From the IMG/VR virus record IMGVR_UViG_3300025120_000079, positions 1-51,865 of that record: a stretch of 51,865 bases of DNA. One strand, 5' to 3'. The position numbers and the translations under genes were made by a program. The notes beneath the pieces were generated by a model that ran no database searches, was not told the origin of the DNA, and saw only the letters and a program-made list of their open reading frames with translations. Below are positions 1 through 7,907 of the stretch, in pieces. This DNA comes from a virus. How positions within the stretch are numbered: position 1 is the stretch's first letter; each line of letters begins with the position of its first letter.

Positions 1-2
1 AG

Positions 3-446
3 ATGAGTAAAATACTAACAGACGAATTAATAGAACAAAAACTAAAAGATCACGGTATATCAATGTATGATGGTGATGAAAACGCTTTAGATAAGCTACA
101 AGAAAAATATAATTTTAAACTAACAGACAACTGGAATGACACACCTGACTATTCTATATATACAGAAACTACAGCAGATGGCTATGAAGTATATGTTGCA
201 ACAGGCGGTGATGGTAGAAACATATGTATCAATGAAGATGTGTATTACTACGACAGCGACTTAAGCGATCCTTTATACGACGCTATGTTTGATTATAACA
301 ATCTTATATATGTAGACTCGCTTGACGCTTATTATGTGCAAGATGCTATTGACAGAGCTTGGCAAGCTTATGTAGATGAAATGGCACAAGAAGTTGAAGA
401 TGAATTGATTGAAGAAGGATATGAATGGCCTAAAGTTGAAGCATAA
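3..446 (+). CDS. Hypothetical acidic protein
   Basis: I do not recognise this family. The 147-residue product is strongly acidic and rich in Tyr and Asp, with no signal peptide or membrane segment. It overlaps the next gene by one base (TAATG), so it belongs to the same early operon. The start lies two bases from the window edge, so an upstream in-frame start cannot be excluded. A DNA-mimic or host-inhibitor role is possible for such acidic early phage proteins, but nothing specific supports it. Confidence 0.75.
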   Translation: MSKILTDELIEQKLKDHGISMYDGDENALDKLQEKYNFKLTDNWNDTPDYSIYTETTADGYEVYVATGGDGRNICINEDVYYYDSDLSDPLYDAMFDYNNLIYVDSLDAYYVQDAIDRAWQAYVDEMAQEVEDELIEEGYEWPKVEA

Positions 447-676
447 TGACAGATGAACAAATGGAAAACATAGCAGATCTAGTAGTACAAAAGCTAGTTA
501 AGTCACAGCAAGATGGTGAAATATATTTAGGTTTAGCTCAAGAAGATTTAATATTATCTGAAATAGCTAGACTTACAACTCTATTGTCATCATACGAAGA
601 GCAGGAGCATTATGAAGCCGCTGCTATTATACACGGTAAAATTAAACACTTAGAAAACAAATTAAAAAACTTATGA
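446..676 (+). CDS. Small helical protein with UVR-like motif
   Basis: The product has 76 residues, acidic and helical. Residues about 48-74 (EEQEHYEAAAIIHGKIKHLE) follow the UVR-motif pattern of UvrB/UvrC and ClpC-type proteins: acidic, aromatic-Glu-Ala-Ala, then Ile-Lys-x-Leu-Glu. In those families the motif is a helical hairpin for protein contact. The gene starts in a TAATG overlap with the gene before and ends in an ATGA overlap with the DNA ligase gene, so it is translationally coupled to the ligase. Function is inferred only as a possible adaptor. Confidence 0.75.
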   Translation: MTDEQMENIADLVVQKLVKSQQDGEIYLGLAQEDLILSEIARLTTLLSSYEEQEHYEAAAIIHGKIKHLENKLKNL

Positions 677-1500
677 TAAAACCAATGCTTGCACATAAAG
701 TCGGTAAAAAAGAAGTCGACTGGTCTGCAAAGAATTTTATACAACCAAAGCTTGACGGCGTACGTTGTATATTTACTAAAGATGGTGCGTACTCTCGTAC
801 CGGCAAACAATTTAAAAACGTAGCTCACCTTGAAGAAGATCTTGAAGACTTCTTTGCTGCCTTTCCAACGGCCGTACTTGATGGTGAGTTGTATAATCAC
901 GATCTAAAGCATGATTTTGAAAAGATCATATCTTTGGTCAGAAAACAAAAACCAACTGAAGACGACAGATCTGAGGCTGCTAATCTTGTACAATATCACG
1001 TGTACGATACTCCGTGGCTCGATGTTACCTACGAAGATCGTTACAATTGGCTAAGAACACAATTACCTATTGCAAAAACTATGACGTTAATCGCTAATAC
1101 TACGGTTGAAAGCATGGCTGAAGCTAAAATGCTACATGATGTACATCTAGCACAAGGTTATGAAGGCTCTATGCTACGTACCAACGGCTTGTATGAGCAT
1201 AAGCGATCATACAACTTACAAAAGTTTAAAGACTTTCATGACACTGAAGCTACAATTGTAGGTTATGAAGCAGGTAAAGGCAAGTTTACAGGTCTTATTG
1301 GCAAGTTTTTTATGCAAGATGATGACGGTAATAAATTTGGATGCCCAATTGGTAAAGGTTACAACTTTGCAGATCGTAAAGTAATACTAGACAATATACA
1401 CGAATATATTGGCCAAAGAGCTACATTTACGTACTTTCAACGTACAAACGCAGGTAGCTACAGGCACCCATTATTTAAAACAATTAGAAATTATGAGTAA
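673..1500 (+). CDS. ATP-dependent DNA ligase
   Basis: This is a short phage ATP-dependent ligase of 275 residues that seals nicks during replication and recombination. Motif I is KLDGVR with the adenylated Lys at residue 26. Motif III is seen as VLDGELY, motif IV as YEGSMLR, and motif V as LQKFKDF. The last about 75 residues form the OB-fold domain, ending in a GSYRHPLFKTIR-type strand. The length fits the minimal nucleotidyltransferase plus OB ligases of phages. The start overlaps the preceding stop (ATGA) and the end overlaps a 28-codon microgene by 8 bases. Confidence 0.95.
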   Translation: MIKPMLAHKVGKKEVDWSAKNFIQPKLDGVRCIFTKDGAYSRTGKQFKNVAHLEEDLEDFFAAFPTAVLDGELYNHDLKHDFEKIISLVRKQKPTEDDRSEAANLVQYHVYDTPWLDVTYEDRYNWLRTQLPIAKTMTLIANTTVESMAEAKMLHDVHLAQGYEGSMLRTNGLYEHKRSYNLQKFKDFHDTEATIVGYEAGKGKFTGLIGKFFMQDDDGNKFGCPIGKGYNFADRKVILDNIHEYIGQRATFTYFQRTNAGSYRHPLFKTIRNYE

Positions 1501-1579
1501 ATTAATATGGAAATTATATCACCAAAATATGATATCAGACGAAGTAGTACAAATTTTATTAGATAAACTATATGAGTAG
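1493..1579 (+). CDS. Microprotein, 28 aa
   Basis: This is a short reading frame running from the ATG inside the ligase stop region to TAG, giving a 28-residue peptide that starts MSKLIWKLYHQN. Its start overlaps the ligase end by 8 bases and its end overlaps the next small frame by 8 bases. That matches the tight coupling of the true genes here and fills an otherwise empty stretch. Family and function are unknown. The call rests on position and coupling only. Confidence 0.5.
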   Translation: MSKLIWKLYHQNMISDEVVQILLDKLYE

Positions 1580-1697
1580 AATAAAGACGTATAAGCATTT
1601 AATTGCAACCGATGCATTCGGTATAAGAACCAAAATTAAGAATTTTGTTAAACCAAGGGTGACAAAAGCCCTTAAAGGTAGTAAAGTAAGAGGCTAA
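1572..1697 (+). CDS. Small basic protein, 41 aa
   Basis: This 41-residue, Lys/Arg-rich peptide starts MSRIKTYKHLIATDAFG and ends KGSKVRG. Its ATG lies within the end of the preceding 28-codon frame and its stop overlaps the next gene's ATG (TAATG). It explains the interval between the ligase and the HTH gene completely. Function is unknown; the basic composition would suit a nucleic-acid-binding peptide. Confidence 0.6.
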   Translation: MSRIKTYKHLIATDAFGIRTKIKNFVKPRVTKALKGSKVRG

Positions 1698-2311
1698 TGT
1701 CACAAGACAGAAATATAAAATGGCTAAACGATAAGCATGTTATTTACAGGAGAGATCCCGTGAGTGATGTGCCTACCGTTGAAACCGCTCATTATAAATA
1801 CTATGAAAATGGTACGCACGAGTGTTATCACTTGTTTAACAGCAGAGCTAAGATAACGACGTACAGATCTTTAAAGTGGCATTTTTATGTTTTATATTTT
1901 CTTAATCAAAATAAAGGTTTATTACCTACAGATGTATATGAATTTATAGCTGACAAAGAAAACGGTTTTGTAACATTTTTTATAAGTAATATAAAACTAC
2001 AAGCTATGATAGATGATGTGTTTCAAAACGGTGGCGAACCGCCTGTTAATAAAAAACGTAAAATACTATTTAAAGACTATAGCGGGTTATCATCTAATGA
2101 AAAAATGAGTATTGTAGGAAAATTGATAGGCAGATCAAGACGTATCAATGAAGAAGCTATTTATCAATGCATGCTAGATTTAAATGAGTATGGCCAAAAA
2201 ATTACAATAGGCCGTATTGCTGGCTTGCTTGATTGTTCAGCTCGTACAATACAAAGAAACATATGCGATGAGCTTAAGAAAGAAAAAGAATTACTAAACA
2301 AACAATTATGA
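1697..2311 (+). CDS. Helix-turn-helix protein, putative regulator
   Basis: The 204-residue product has an unassigned N-terminal part. Its C-terminal segment (about residues 152-200) reads as a helix-turn-helix: a helix, then ITIGRIAGLLDCSARTIQRN, then a charged helix. This resembles HTH domains that probe DNA with an SxRTIQRxI recognition helix. It sits between ligase and sigma factor genes in the early operon, so a transcriptional or replication-initiation role is plausible but not shown. Start codon coupling by TAATG fixes the start. Confidence 0.75.
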   Translation: MSQDRNIKWLNDKHVIYRRDPVSDVPTVETAHYKYYENGTHECYHLFNSRAKITTYRSLKWHFYVLYFLNQNKGLLPTDVYEFIADKENGFVTFFISNIKLQAMIDDVFQNGGEPPVNKKRKILFKDYSGLSSNEKMSIVGKLIGRSRRINEEAIYQCMLDLNEYGQKITIGRIAGLLDCSARTIQRNICDELKKEKELLNKQL

Positions 2312-2312
2312 T

Positions 2313-2582
2313 ATGGATTTTTTACTAGGTTTTAGTTGCTTATTATTACAAATGCAGGTAACTACATTAGTGGTTGTTATTTGCAAAAAATACCCAAATG
2401 CAATATTAGGCATGGCTGGAGTTATGTTTTTTATAGATGCAATTGTATTACTTGCATGGGGATTAACTTTAAAACATTACACTGAAAATTTAAATTTATT
2501 TATTGGAGGACTTGGTTTGTCTATAGTTTCTTCATTAATTGATAAAACAATTAGATTTATAAAAATGCAAAAACAATTATGA
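2313..2582 (+). CDS. Small membrane protein (3 TM)
   Basis: The product has 89 residues, almost all hydrophobic, with three probable membrane helices at about residues 3-24, 30-53 and 61-80, and a basic C-terminal end that suggests a cytoplasmic tail. Family is not recognised. It starts one base after the preceding stop, and its stop overlaps the next microgene's start by four bases. It might act at the host membrane early in infection, for example in superinfection exclusion; this is a guess from topology and position. Confidence 0.75.
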   Translation: MDFLLGFSCLLLQMQVTTLVVVICKKYPNAILGMAGVMFFIDAIVLLAWGLTLKHYTENLNLFIGGLGLSIVSSLIDKTIRFIKMQKQL

Positions 2583-2686
2583 AAGAATTTAATGAGTGGA
2601 TGGCAAGTATCGGAAACGTATACTATGCTAATAACGAGCTAATGGAAAAAGCTTTTGATAAAATAGAACAATATGAAAAAGTATAA
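2579..2686 (+). CDS. Microprotein, 35 aa
   Basis: This is a 35-codon frame beginning MKEFNEWMASIGNVYYAN and ending EQYEKV. It starts in an ATGA overlap with the membrane-protein gene and runs 14 bases into the sigma factor gene. No other gene can occupy this stretch. It looks like a short amphipathic helix; function is unknown. Confidence 0.6.
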   Translation: MKEFNEWMASIGNVYYANNELMEKAFDKIEQYEKV

Positions 2687-3428
2687 TGTACAGAACTACA
2701 TAAGATACAAAAATGATCTTAAAAAGTCTATGCCTGAAGATAAGTTTTATGATTATTACAAACGAGATGAGCTTATTATAAAGTTTATGCCGCTTGTAGA
2801 GAATCTAGCTCGTAAGTTTTCAACAACACAGCAAGCATCAGGCGTATTAAGCATTAATGATCTTATACAGATCGGCGCAGAAGGTTTAATAAAAGCTGTA
2901 GACAAGCTTGACTGGCTAATGTTAGCTGACTCAGAAGACATAGAAAAAACATTAAAGTCGTTCTTTGCAAAACGAATAAAAGGCATCATTAGAAGACGTA
3001 TAGACATGGCTCGCGGCGGTATGAGAATACCAGAGCATAAGCTAAATGAGATACGCAAAAATCCTAAAGACAAAAAAATGGTTGAAATATTTTTCAACAG
3101 TATGTTTTTAAGTATTGACGCACAAGTAACTAACGACGATGAAGAAAATATGATGTATCAAATTGCAGATAAATCAGAGCCATACAACATACAAATACTT
3201 AATGTTTACTTAAAAGGTTTAATGGAAAAATACCTTAATAAAAACGAATATGAAGTATTAAGACTTAGTTACGGTTTAGACTGTGATAAGTTCCCTGCTC
3301 AAATAATAGCTGATAAACTTAGCATTAAAGGATCAGGTGCTTATGTGCGTGTTTCTGAGTTAAAAAAGCAAGCTGTACAAAAGCTTATAGATAATGTTGA
3401 TCACTCGCAAGTGCTTGACTTTCTGTAA
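2673..3428 (+). CDS. Sigma-70 family transcription factor
   Basis: This 251-residue phage sigma factor would redirect host RNA polymerase, probably to late promoters. Region 2 is at about residues 33-112: a LVENLARKFS helix, a DLIQIGAEGLIKAVDKLD stretch typical of region 2.2, and a basic IKGIIRRRI end. Region 4 with its HTH is at about 184-240 (LSYGLDCDKF then IIADKLSI and VRVSELKKQA). Region 1.1 is missing. The alternative ATG at 2686 is out of frame and stops after five codons, which supports the start at 2673. It is the last gene before a rare intergenic gap. Confidence 0.9.
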   Translation: MKKYNVQNYIRYKNDLKKSMPEDKFYDYYKRDELIIKFMPLVENLARKFSTTQQASGVLSINDLIQIGAEGLIKAVDKLDWLMLADSEDIEKTLKSFFAKRIKGIIRRRIDMARGGMRIPEHKLNEIRKNPKDKKMVEIFFNSMFLSIDAQVTNDDEENMMYQIADKSEPYNIQILNVYLKGLMEKYLNKNEYEVLRLSYGLDCDKFPAQIIADKLSIKGSGAYVRVSELKKQAVQKLIDNVDHSQVLDFL

Positions 3429-3491
3429 GTTAAATATGTAAAATATCAAATCAATGTGTAATTATATTAATATACCAAAACAACAAACCAT
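3429..3491 (+). promoter_or_regulatory. AT-rich gap, possible promoter
   Basis: These 63 bases are the only clear intergenic space in the first 9 kb. They contain the AT-rich palindromic run TATATTAATATA about 23 bases upstream of the ERF gene start. No Bacteroidetes TAnnTTTG element is evident and no terminator hairpin is seen. It may be a promoter for the recombination and replication genes downstream. The evidence is position and composition only. Confidence 0.25.
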
Positions 3492-4034
3492 ATGACCATA
3501 AATGAAAAGCTGGCTACTATCCAGACAAAGTTTAAATCTAAAAAATCAAGGTTTAACTCATTCGGCAAATACTACTTCAGATCAGCCGAAGACATTCTCG
3601 AAGCAACAAAACCCTATCTATTAGAGTTAGGAGTATCAGTAACGATTAATGAAGAACTAATCGCTAGTGATCCTATGCCAATACTACAAACTAGTGCGAC
3701 TGTATCTGACGGTGATAATAACATCGTTGCTACAGCTCTTGTTGGTGTAGACTTGGCTCAAAAAGGTATGCAAGTACCTCAACAGTTCGGTTCTGCTTCG
3801 AGCTACGGTAAGAAATATGCCTTAGGCAATTTATTTCTAATCGACGACACTCAAGACAGCGACGCTGTTAACACACACGGTAAAGCACCGAAAGCAAAAA
3901 ACACATTAACCTCTAAAACAGATCCTGCGTTTACAAAAGCTAAGGATTATATAAAAGCTGGAGGTAAGTTAAATGCTATAAAAGCTAAGTATGCCTTGTC
4001 TAAAGAAATCGAGGCTGAATTAAATACTCTATAA
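3492..4034 (+). CDS. erf: ERF family ssDNA annealing protein
   Basis: This is an ERF-superfamily single-strand annealing protein of 180 residues, the phage counterpart of a RecT/Red-beta-type recombinase. The diagnostic block is at about residues 100-125: SSYGKKYALGNLFLIDDTQD, matching the SYGxRYAL...DxxDxDA pattern of the family. The C-terminal 60 residues are a basic linker and a short helical end. It overlaps the exonuclease gene by one base (ATAATG), the usual annealase-exonuclease pairing for recombination-dependent replication. Confidence 0.9.
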   Translation: MTINEKLATIQTKFKSKKSRFNSFGKYYFRSAEDILEATKPYLLELGVSVTINEELIASDPMPILQTSATVSDGDNNIVATALVGVDLAQKGMQVPQQFGSASSYGKKYALGNLFLIDDTQDSDAVNTHGKAPKAKNTLTSKTDPAFTKAKDYIKAGGKLNAIKAKYALSKEIEAELNTL

Positions 4035-4759
4035 TGAAAGACGTATTAAAAAAGTTAGAAAATGACGAACACTATTATGGTAAATTTGGAAAACAATACC
4101 TTAGTAATTCTGATATTTCTACGTTACTTACAAATCCTTTAGCGCTTGGTCAACCATCAAAGCAAATACCAGCTTTCTTGGTTGGCGGGTACTTTCACAC
4201 GGCTATACTCGAACCTGAAAAACTTAAGAAGTTTAAAATAGTAGAGTCAACCACAAGAAATACTAAAGCATATAAAGAGATATCTGGCGGTGAAATGTGT
4301 TTACTACAACACGAAGTAGATAAGATCGATCTAATGACTGAAAAGGTATTAGCAAACGATATGTGTAGAGATCTTATACGCGGAATAAATGTAGAATACG
4401 AACGACCAGGTATTGCAGAGCTTGAAGGTTTAAATTGGAAAGGCAAAGCAGATATAGTAAACCACGATGAAAAACTTATTATTGATCTAAAGACTACTGC
4501 AGATCTAAATAAGTTTAAGTGGTCTGCTTCTAAGTACAACTACGATAGTCAAGCTTATATTTACAGTAAGTTATTTGGTTATGAATTTATATTTATAGCT
4601 ATAGACAAGAATACACATCAAATAGGCATATTCGACTGTTCTCCACAATTTTATGAGAGAGGAGCTGATAAAGTTCAAAGAGCATCAGAACAATATAAAC
4701 TATTTTATCAATCCGAGGATTTTGATCCTCAACAATTTTTTATTAATCAAACCCTATAA
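4034..4759 (+). CDS. RecE-like PD-(D/E)xK exonuclease
   Basis: This 241-residue nuclease resembles the C-terminal domain of RecE (exodeoxyribonuclease VIII). Visible motifs: GGYFHTAILEPE with His55; GKADIV with Asp140; LIIDLKTTADLNKFK with Asp151 and Lys153; and NYDSQAYIY with Gln173. These match the order and spacing of RecE (H, D, DxK, YxxQ). It would resect 5' ends so that the ERF protein encoded just upstream can anneal the 3' strand. The two genes are translationally coupled. Confidence 0.9.
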   Translation: MKDVLKKLENDEHYYGKFGKQYLSNSDISTLLTNPLALGQPSKQIPAFLVGGYFHTAILEPEKLKKFKIVESTTRNTKAYKEISGGEMCLLQHEVDKIDLMTEKVLANDMCRDLIRGINVEYERPGIAELEGLNWKGKADIVNHDEKLIIDLKTTADLNKFKWSASKYNYDSQAYIYSKLFGYEFIFIAIDKNTHQIGIFDCSPQFYERGADKVQRASEQYKLFYQSEDFDPQQFFINQTL

Positions 4760-4763
4760 ACAA

Positions 4764-4943
4764 ATGGCAAGAACCAGAAAAAACCAAACAAAAGTATGCA
4801 GTGTAACAGGATTAGAAACTAGCATAAACAACTTTTACAAAAACCAAACACACGTTAAAGCTGTAGATAATCTACGTCGTAACAGTAATGCTACTAAAGA
4901 TCAGATGCAGCGCATGTTTAATCAATTAAATTCTTACGTATAA
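4764..4943 (+). CDS. Small basic conserved-type protein, 59 aa
   Basis: The product is 59 residues, starting MARTRKNQTKVCSVTG. A longer in-frame version would start at 4653 inside the exonuclease gene; I choose 4764 because it begins just after the exonuclease stop and because the segment before it is not protein-like. The VCSVTGLETSINNFYKN segment has one Cys and an aromatic pair; family is unknown. It overlaps the SSB-like gene by one base, placing it in the recombination cassette. Confidence 0.7.
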   Translation: MARTRKNQTKVCSVTGLETSINNFYKNQTHVKAVDNLRRNSNATKDQMQRMFNQLNSYV

Positions 4944-5251
4944 TGGCAAGTATAATTAAAGCTAGTATTAACCTTAATGATATACCTAAAGATAAAATTA
5001 TCATAGGTAAAAAAGGTAAATACTTACCTATAACAATAACGATTAATGATGAAGTCGATCAGTTCGGCAATCAAGGTCCTATTGTTGTAGCACAATCAAA
5101 AGAAGAACGAGAGACTAAAACTGCTAAAGTTTACTTAGGTAATGTACAAGTAGTTTGGACTAACGGAGATAATGTTGCAACCGCGCCACGTGATGACCAA
5201 CCGCAGCAAGCAGCACCAGCTGCACAACCTGTAGATGACTTACCGTTTTAA
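4943..5251 (+). CDS. Putative single-stranded DNA-binding protein
   Basis: The 102-residue protein has a beta-rich body (residues about 1-75, with KGKYLPITITINDE and AKVYLGNVQVVW strands), then a Pro/Ala/Gln-rich flexible linker, and ends DDLPF. That acidic tail ending in Pro-Phe is the signature of SSB C-termini (DDDIPF), which recruit replication proteins. The body does not show a clear canonical OB-fold pattern, so the call rests on the tail, size and its place between the exonuclease and the primase-helicase. Confidence 0.75.
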   Translation: MASIIKASINLNDIPKDKIIIGKKGKYLPITITINDEVDQFGNQGPIVVAQSKEERETKTAKVYLGNVQVVWTNGDNVATAPRDDQPQQAAPAAQPVDDLPF

Positions 5252-5319
5252 TGGACGAAGAAGATTATCTAAACGTAGTTACCGACGATAATGGTAATGT
5301 GACATTAATTGAAGATTAA
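5251..5319 (+). CDS. Acidic microprotein, 22 aa
   Basis: This 22-codon frame (MDEEDYLNVVTDDNGN...) starts in a TAATG overlap with the SSB-like gene and ends 10 bases before the primase-helicase start. Eight of 22 residues are Asp or Glu. It fits the coupled gene pattern but is too short for certainty; it could instead be leader sequence for the primase-helicase gene. Confidence 0.4.
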   Translation: MDEEDYLNVVTDDNGNVTLIED

Positions 5320-5329
5320 ATTAAATTAA

Positions 5330-7039
5330 ATGCAAACAACAGAGATCAATGGATTCTTGATTGATGATTTCAATCAACATAAGCTAGAAGAAGGCAAAAA
5401 GCAGGGTACATGCCCTATTTGTTCTCACACTAGAAAACCCAAGAATCAAAAGGCAAAATGTGCGTCTTATGATTGGGAACGGGGTCTCGGTACTTGTCAC
5501 AATTGTAATACAACTTTTCAACTACATACTTACAAACGCAAAGGTGAGACTGTTAAGGTATATGAAAGACCCAAACAAGAGGTTATCAAAACACCTGACA
5601 GTAAAGTTATTGAATGGTTTAAATCAAGAGGTATATCTCAGAAAACCCTTGCTGACTTAAACGTTGGCGAGGGATCTGAATATATGCCGCAAACCGGCAA
5701 AGCCGAGAACACAATAAAGTTTAATTATTTTATAGGTGGTGATTTAATAAATATTAAATATCGCGATGGAAGAAAGAACTTTAAATTATATAAAGGAGCT
5801 GAAAAAGTATTTTATAATATTGATAGCATTGTAGGTTATGACTCTTGTGTCATAGTTGAAGGCGAAATGGATGTATTAGCTTTACATGAAGCTGGTATTA
5901 CAAACGCAATATCTGTGCCTAATGGTGCTACATTAAATACTAATAACTTAGATTATCTTGATAATTGTATTGATTATTTTGAAGATAAAGAAAAAGTTAT
6001 ATTAGCTGTAGATTCAGATGAAGCAGGTCAAGCATTACAAGCAGAGTTAATAAGAAGATTAGGATCTGAAGTATGCTATATAGCTACGTTTGATGATTGT
6101 AAAGATGCTAACGAATATTTACAGAAACATGGCAAACAACAATTGGCAGAGCGTATTTCGAGCTCACGCCCAGTCCCGCTTGAAAATGTCACGACATTTA
6201 GGGACATTGAAGACGAAGTCACAGACTTTGTACGTAACGGGTTTAAACCTGGATATCAAATTGGCTTGGAGAATTTTGATAACATCTTTTCGACTTATAC
6301 TGGTCAGTTTATTACTGTCACTGGTATTCCGAGTAGCGGGAAATCAGATTTTGTCGATCAGATGGTTATTGGCTATAACCAAAACTATGGCTGGAAAACG
6401 GCGTTTGCTAGTCCGGAAAATGTCCCAACTTACCTTCACGCGCATAAGTTAATGCGTAAGGTTTGGCAAGGCATGCCAACAGCAGCTGATATACACGGCG
6501 ATAGATGGAATAAAATAGCTGATCATTGCAATGCAAATTTCTTTCATATTGATATGGAACGATACACGCTTGAATCAGTGTTACGTAAAGGTGCTGAGCT
6601 AGTTAAACGTAAGGGTATTAAATGCCTTGTTATTGATCCGTTTAATAAAGTAAGAGACATAGACTGCAAAACAGAAGATGTTAATCGCTACACAATGGAG
6701 TACTTAACTAAAATTGAAATGTTTGCTAAAAAGTTTGATGTTTTAGTTTTTGTTGTAGCTCACCCTACTAAAATGTATAAAGACAAAGACGGCAAGATTG
6801 AAGAGCCTACAATGTATAGCATTAAAGGTGGCGGCGAATGGTACGATGCTAGTTATCACGGTATACTAGTTCATAGAGATTATGAAGCTAGAACTGTTAA
6901 AGCTAAAGTACTTAAAGTTAAGTTTCAAAACCTTGGTGAAAATCAAGCTGAAGCACATTTTAAGTGGGAACCAAAGTCTGGTTGCTTTATACCACACGAA
7001 CCAATTAGTATTGGTGACGATCCAATGCCTTGGGAATAA
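5330..7039 (+). CDS. Primase-helicase (T7 gp4 / Twinkle type)
   Basis: This 569-residue bifunctional replication protein has all expected parts in order. An N-terminal zinc-binding domain carries CPIC (28-31) and CHNC (56-59). A Toprim primase domain shows VEGEMD with Glu177 and VDSDEAGQ at 227-234. The RecA-like hexameric helicase domain has Walker A GIPSSGKS at 332-339 and Walker B LVIDP at 433-437, then VFVVAHPTK. It should prime and unwind DNA at the phage fork. The leader TTAAATTAAATG replaces a Shine-Dalgarno. A local GC rise covers about residues 274-384, around Walker A. Confidence 0.96.
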   Translation: MQTTEINGFLIDDFNQHKLEEGKKQGTCPICSHTRKPKNQKAKCASYDWERGLGTCHNCNTTFQLHTYKRKGETVKVYERPKQEVIKTPDSKVIEWFKSRGISQKTLADLNVGEGSEYMPQTGKAENTIKFNYFIGGDLINIKYRDGRKNFKLYKGAEKVFYNIDSIVGYDSCVIVEGEMDVLALHEAGITNAISVPNGATLNTNNLDYLDNCIDYFEDKEKVILAVDSDEAGQALQAELIRRLGSEVCYIATFDDCKDANEYLQKHGKQQLAERISSSRPVPLENVTTFRDIEDEVTDFVRNGFKPGYQIGLENFDNIFSTYTGQFITVTGIPSSGKSDFVDQMVIGYNQNYGWKTAFASPENVPTYLHAHKLMRKVWQGMPTAADIHGDRWNKIADHCNANFFHIDMERYTLESVLRKGAELVKRKGIKCLVIDPFNKVRDIDCKTEDVNRYTMEYLTKIEMFAKKFDVLVFVVAHPTKMYKDKDGKIEEPTMYSIKGGGEWYDASYHGILVHRDYEARTVKAKVLKVKFQNLGENQAEAHFKWEPKSGCFIPHEPISIGDDPMPWE

Positions 7040-7294
7040 ATGGCATGGGGTAAAAAGATAAGTATGGGTACATATGCGGCGTCAGAGTTAGAATTAAAAG
7101 CTTATAGATGGTGTATTAGAAATAAAATACATATTGCACCAAAAGCTATCAACGAAACGCGATGGTCTGTTGTTATAACAAACAACGGTAGAACACATGA
7201 AGATCCTAGCCATTATATTAAAGGTTTGATATGGAAGAAGATTTACGAATATTATAAATACTATTATGAAAAACACATTTCACAACGCAGATGA
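7040..7294 (+). CDS. Hypothetical basic protein
   Basis: An 84-residue Lys/Tyr-rich product, starting directly after the helicase stop and overlapping the next gene by 29 bases. The alternating hydrophobic stretch KHIHIAPKA-like to RWSVVITNNG could form a small beta sheet, and the end is a Tyr-rich helix. No family recognised. The overlap suggests coupled translation with the thymidylate-synthase-fold gene. Confidence 0.65.
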   Translation: MAWGKKISMGTYAASELELKAYRWCIRNKIHIAPKAINETRWSVVITNNGRTHEDPSHYIKGLIWKKIYEYYKYYYEKHISQRR

Positions 7295-7907
7295 AGCATA
7301 TGAAGCTTTACTTGATGAAGTTGTTATAAACGGTATAGAGTTTGACGGCACGCAGGCTATATTTAACTGCGGCTTTTATATAGCAAATCCTGAAGACAAC
7401 CATATTAAAAACAAACAACGTAACTGGAGTTTAGAATACGCTGAAGCTGAATGGCAATGGTATTTATCTGGTGATCCTAGCATTGACAAGCTTGGTGAAC
7501 TGTATGGAAAGATACCACCAATATGGGAACGTATGGCAAATGCTGATCGTGAAGTTAATAGCAATTACGGTTATCAGTGGAAACGTAAATGTCAAATAGA
7601 CTACGTTTGTGCAAAGCTTAAAACAAATCCTAATACACGTCACGCAGCAATTAGTATATACGACGGCAAAGAATATGATAAATACAAGAAAGACACACCT
7701 TGTACTTATGCTATACAGTTTACAATGATAAACAACGAGCTGTGTATGTCTGTCTATATGCGTTCTAATGACATCTGGTACGGCTTCTGTAATGATCAGT
7801 ATCAATTTTCATCATTACAAAAACTAATTGCTAGACGTCTTAATTTAAAAATTGGTTGGTATTACCACCACGCACATAACATGCACTTATATAACGATAA
7901 ATTATAA
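7266..7907 (+). CDS. Thymidylate synthase-fold enzyme, probable dCMP hydroxymethylase
   Basis: This 213-residue enzyme aligns without gaps to the catalytic half of thymidylate synthase (264 residues in E. coli). Visible residues: Glu62 in AEWQWYLSGD; the NYGYQW loop at 100-105; nucleophile Cys146 in DTPCTYAIQF; RSND with Arg166 and Asp169; and MHLY with His207 and Tyr209. The position equal to the uracil-selecting Asn177 of E. coli is Asp177 here (GFCNDQYQF). Asp is the residue found in T4 gp42 dCMP hydroxymethylase and it favours dCMP. The C-terminal folate-binding end of ordinary ThyA is missing. The two following genes encode MazG-type pyrophosphatases. Confidence 0.85.
   Translation: MKNTFHNADEAYEALLDEVVINGIEFDGTQAIFNCGFYIANPEDNHIKNKQRNWSLEYAEAEWQWYLSGDPSIDKLGELYGKIPPIWERMANADREVNSNYGYQWKRKCQIDYVCAKLKTNPNTRHAAISIYDGKEYDKYKKDTPCTYAIQFTMINNELCMSVYMRSNDIWYGFCNDQYQFSSLQKLIARRLNLKIGWYYHHAHNMHLYNDKL

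Noticed and set aside
4653-4763. Upstream in-frame extension of the 59-residue gene
   Set aside because: It would lie inside the exonuclease gene, whose stop at 4759 and the ATG at 4764 give a better start.
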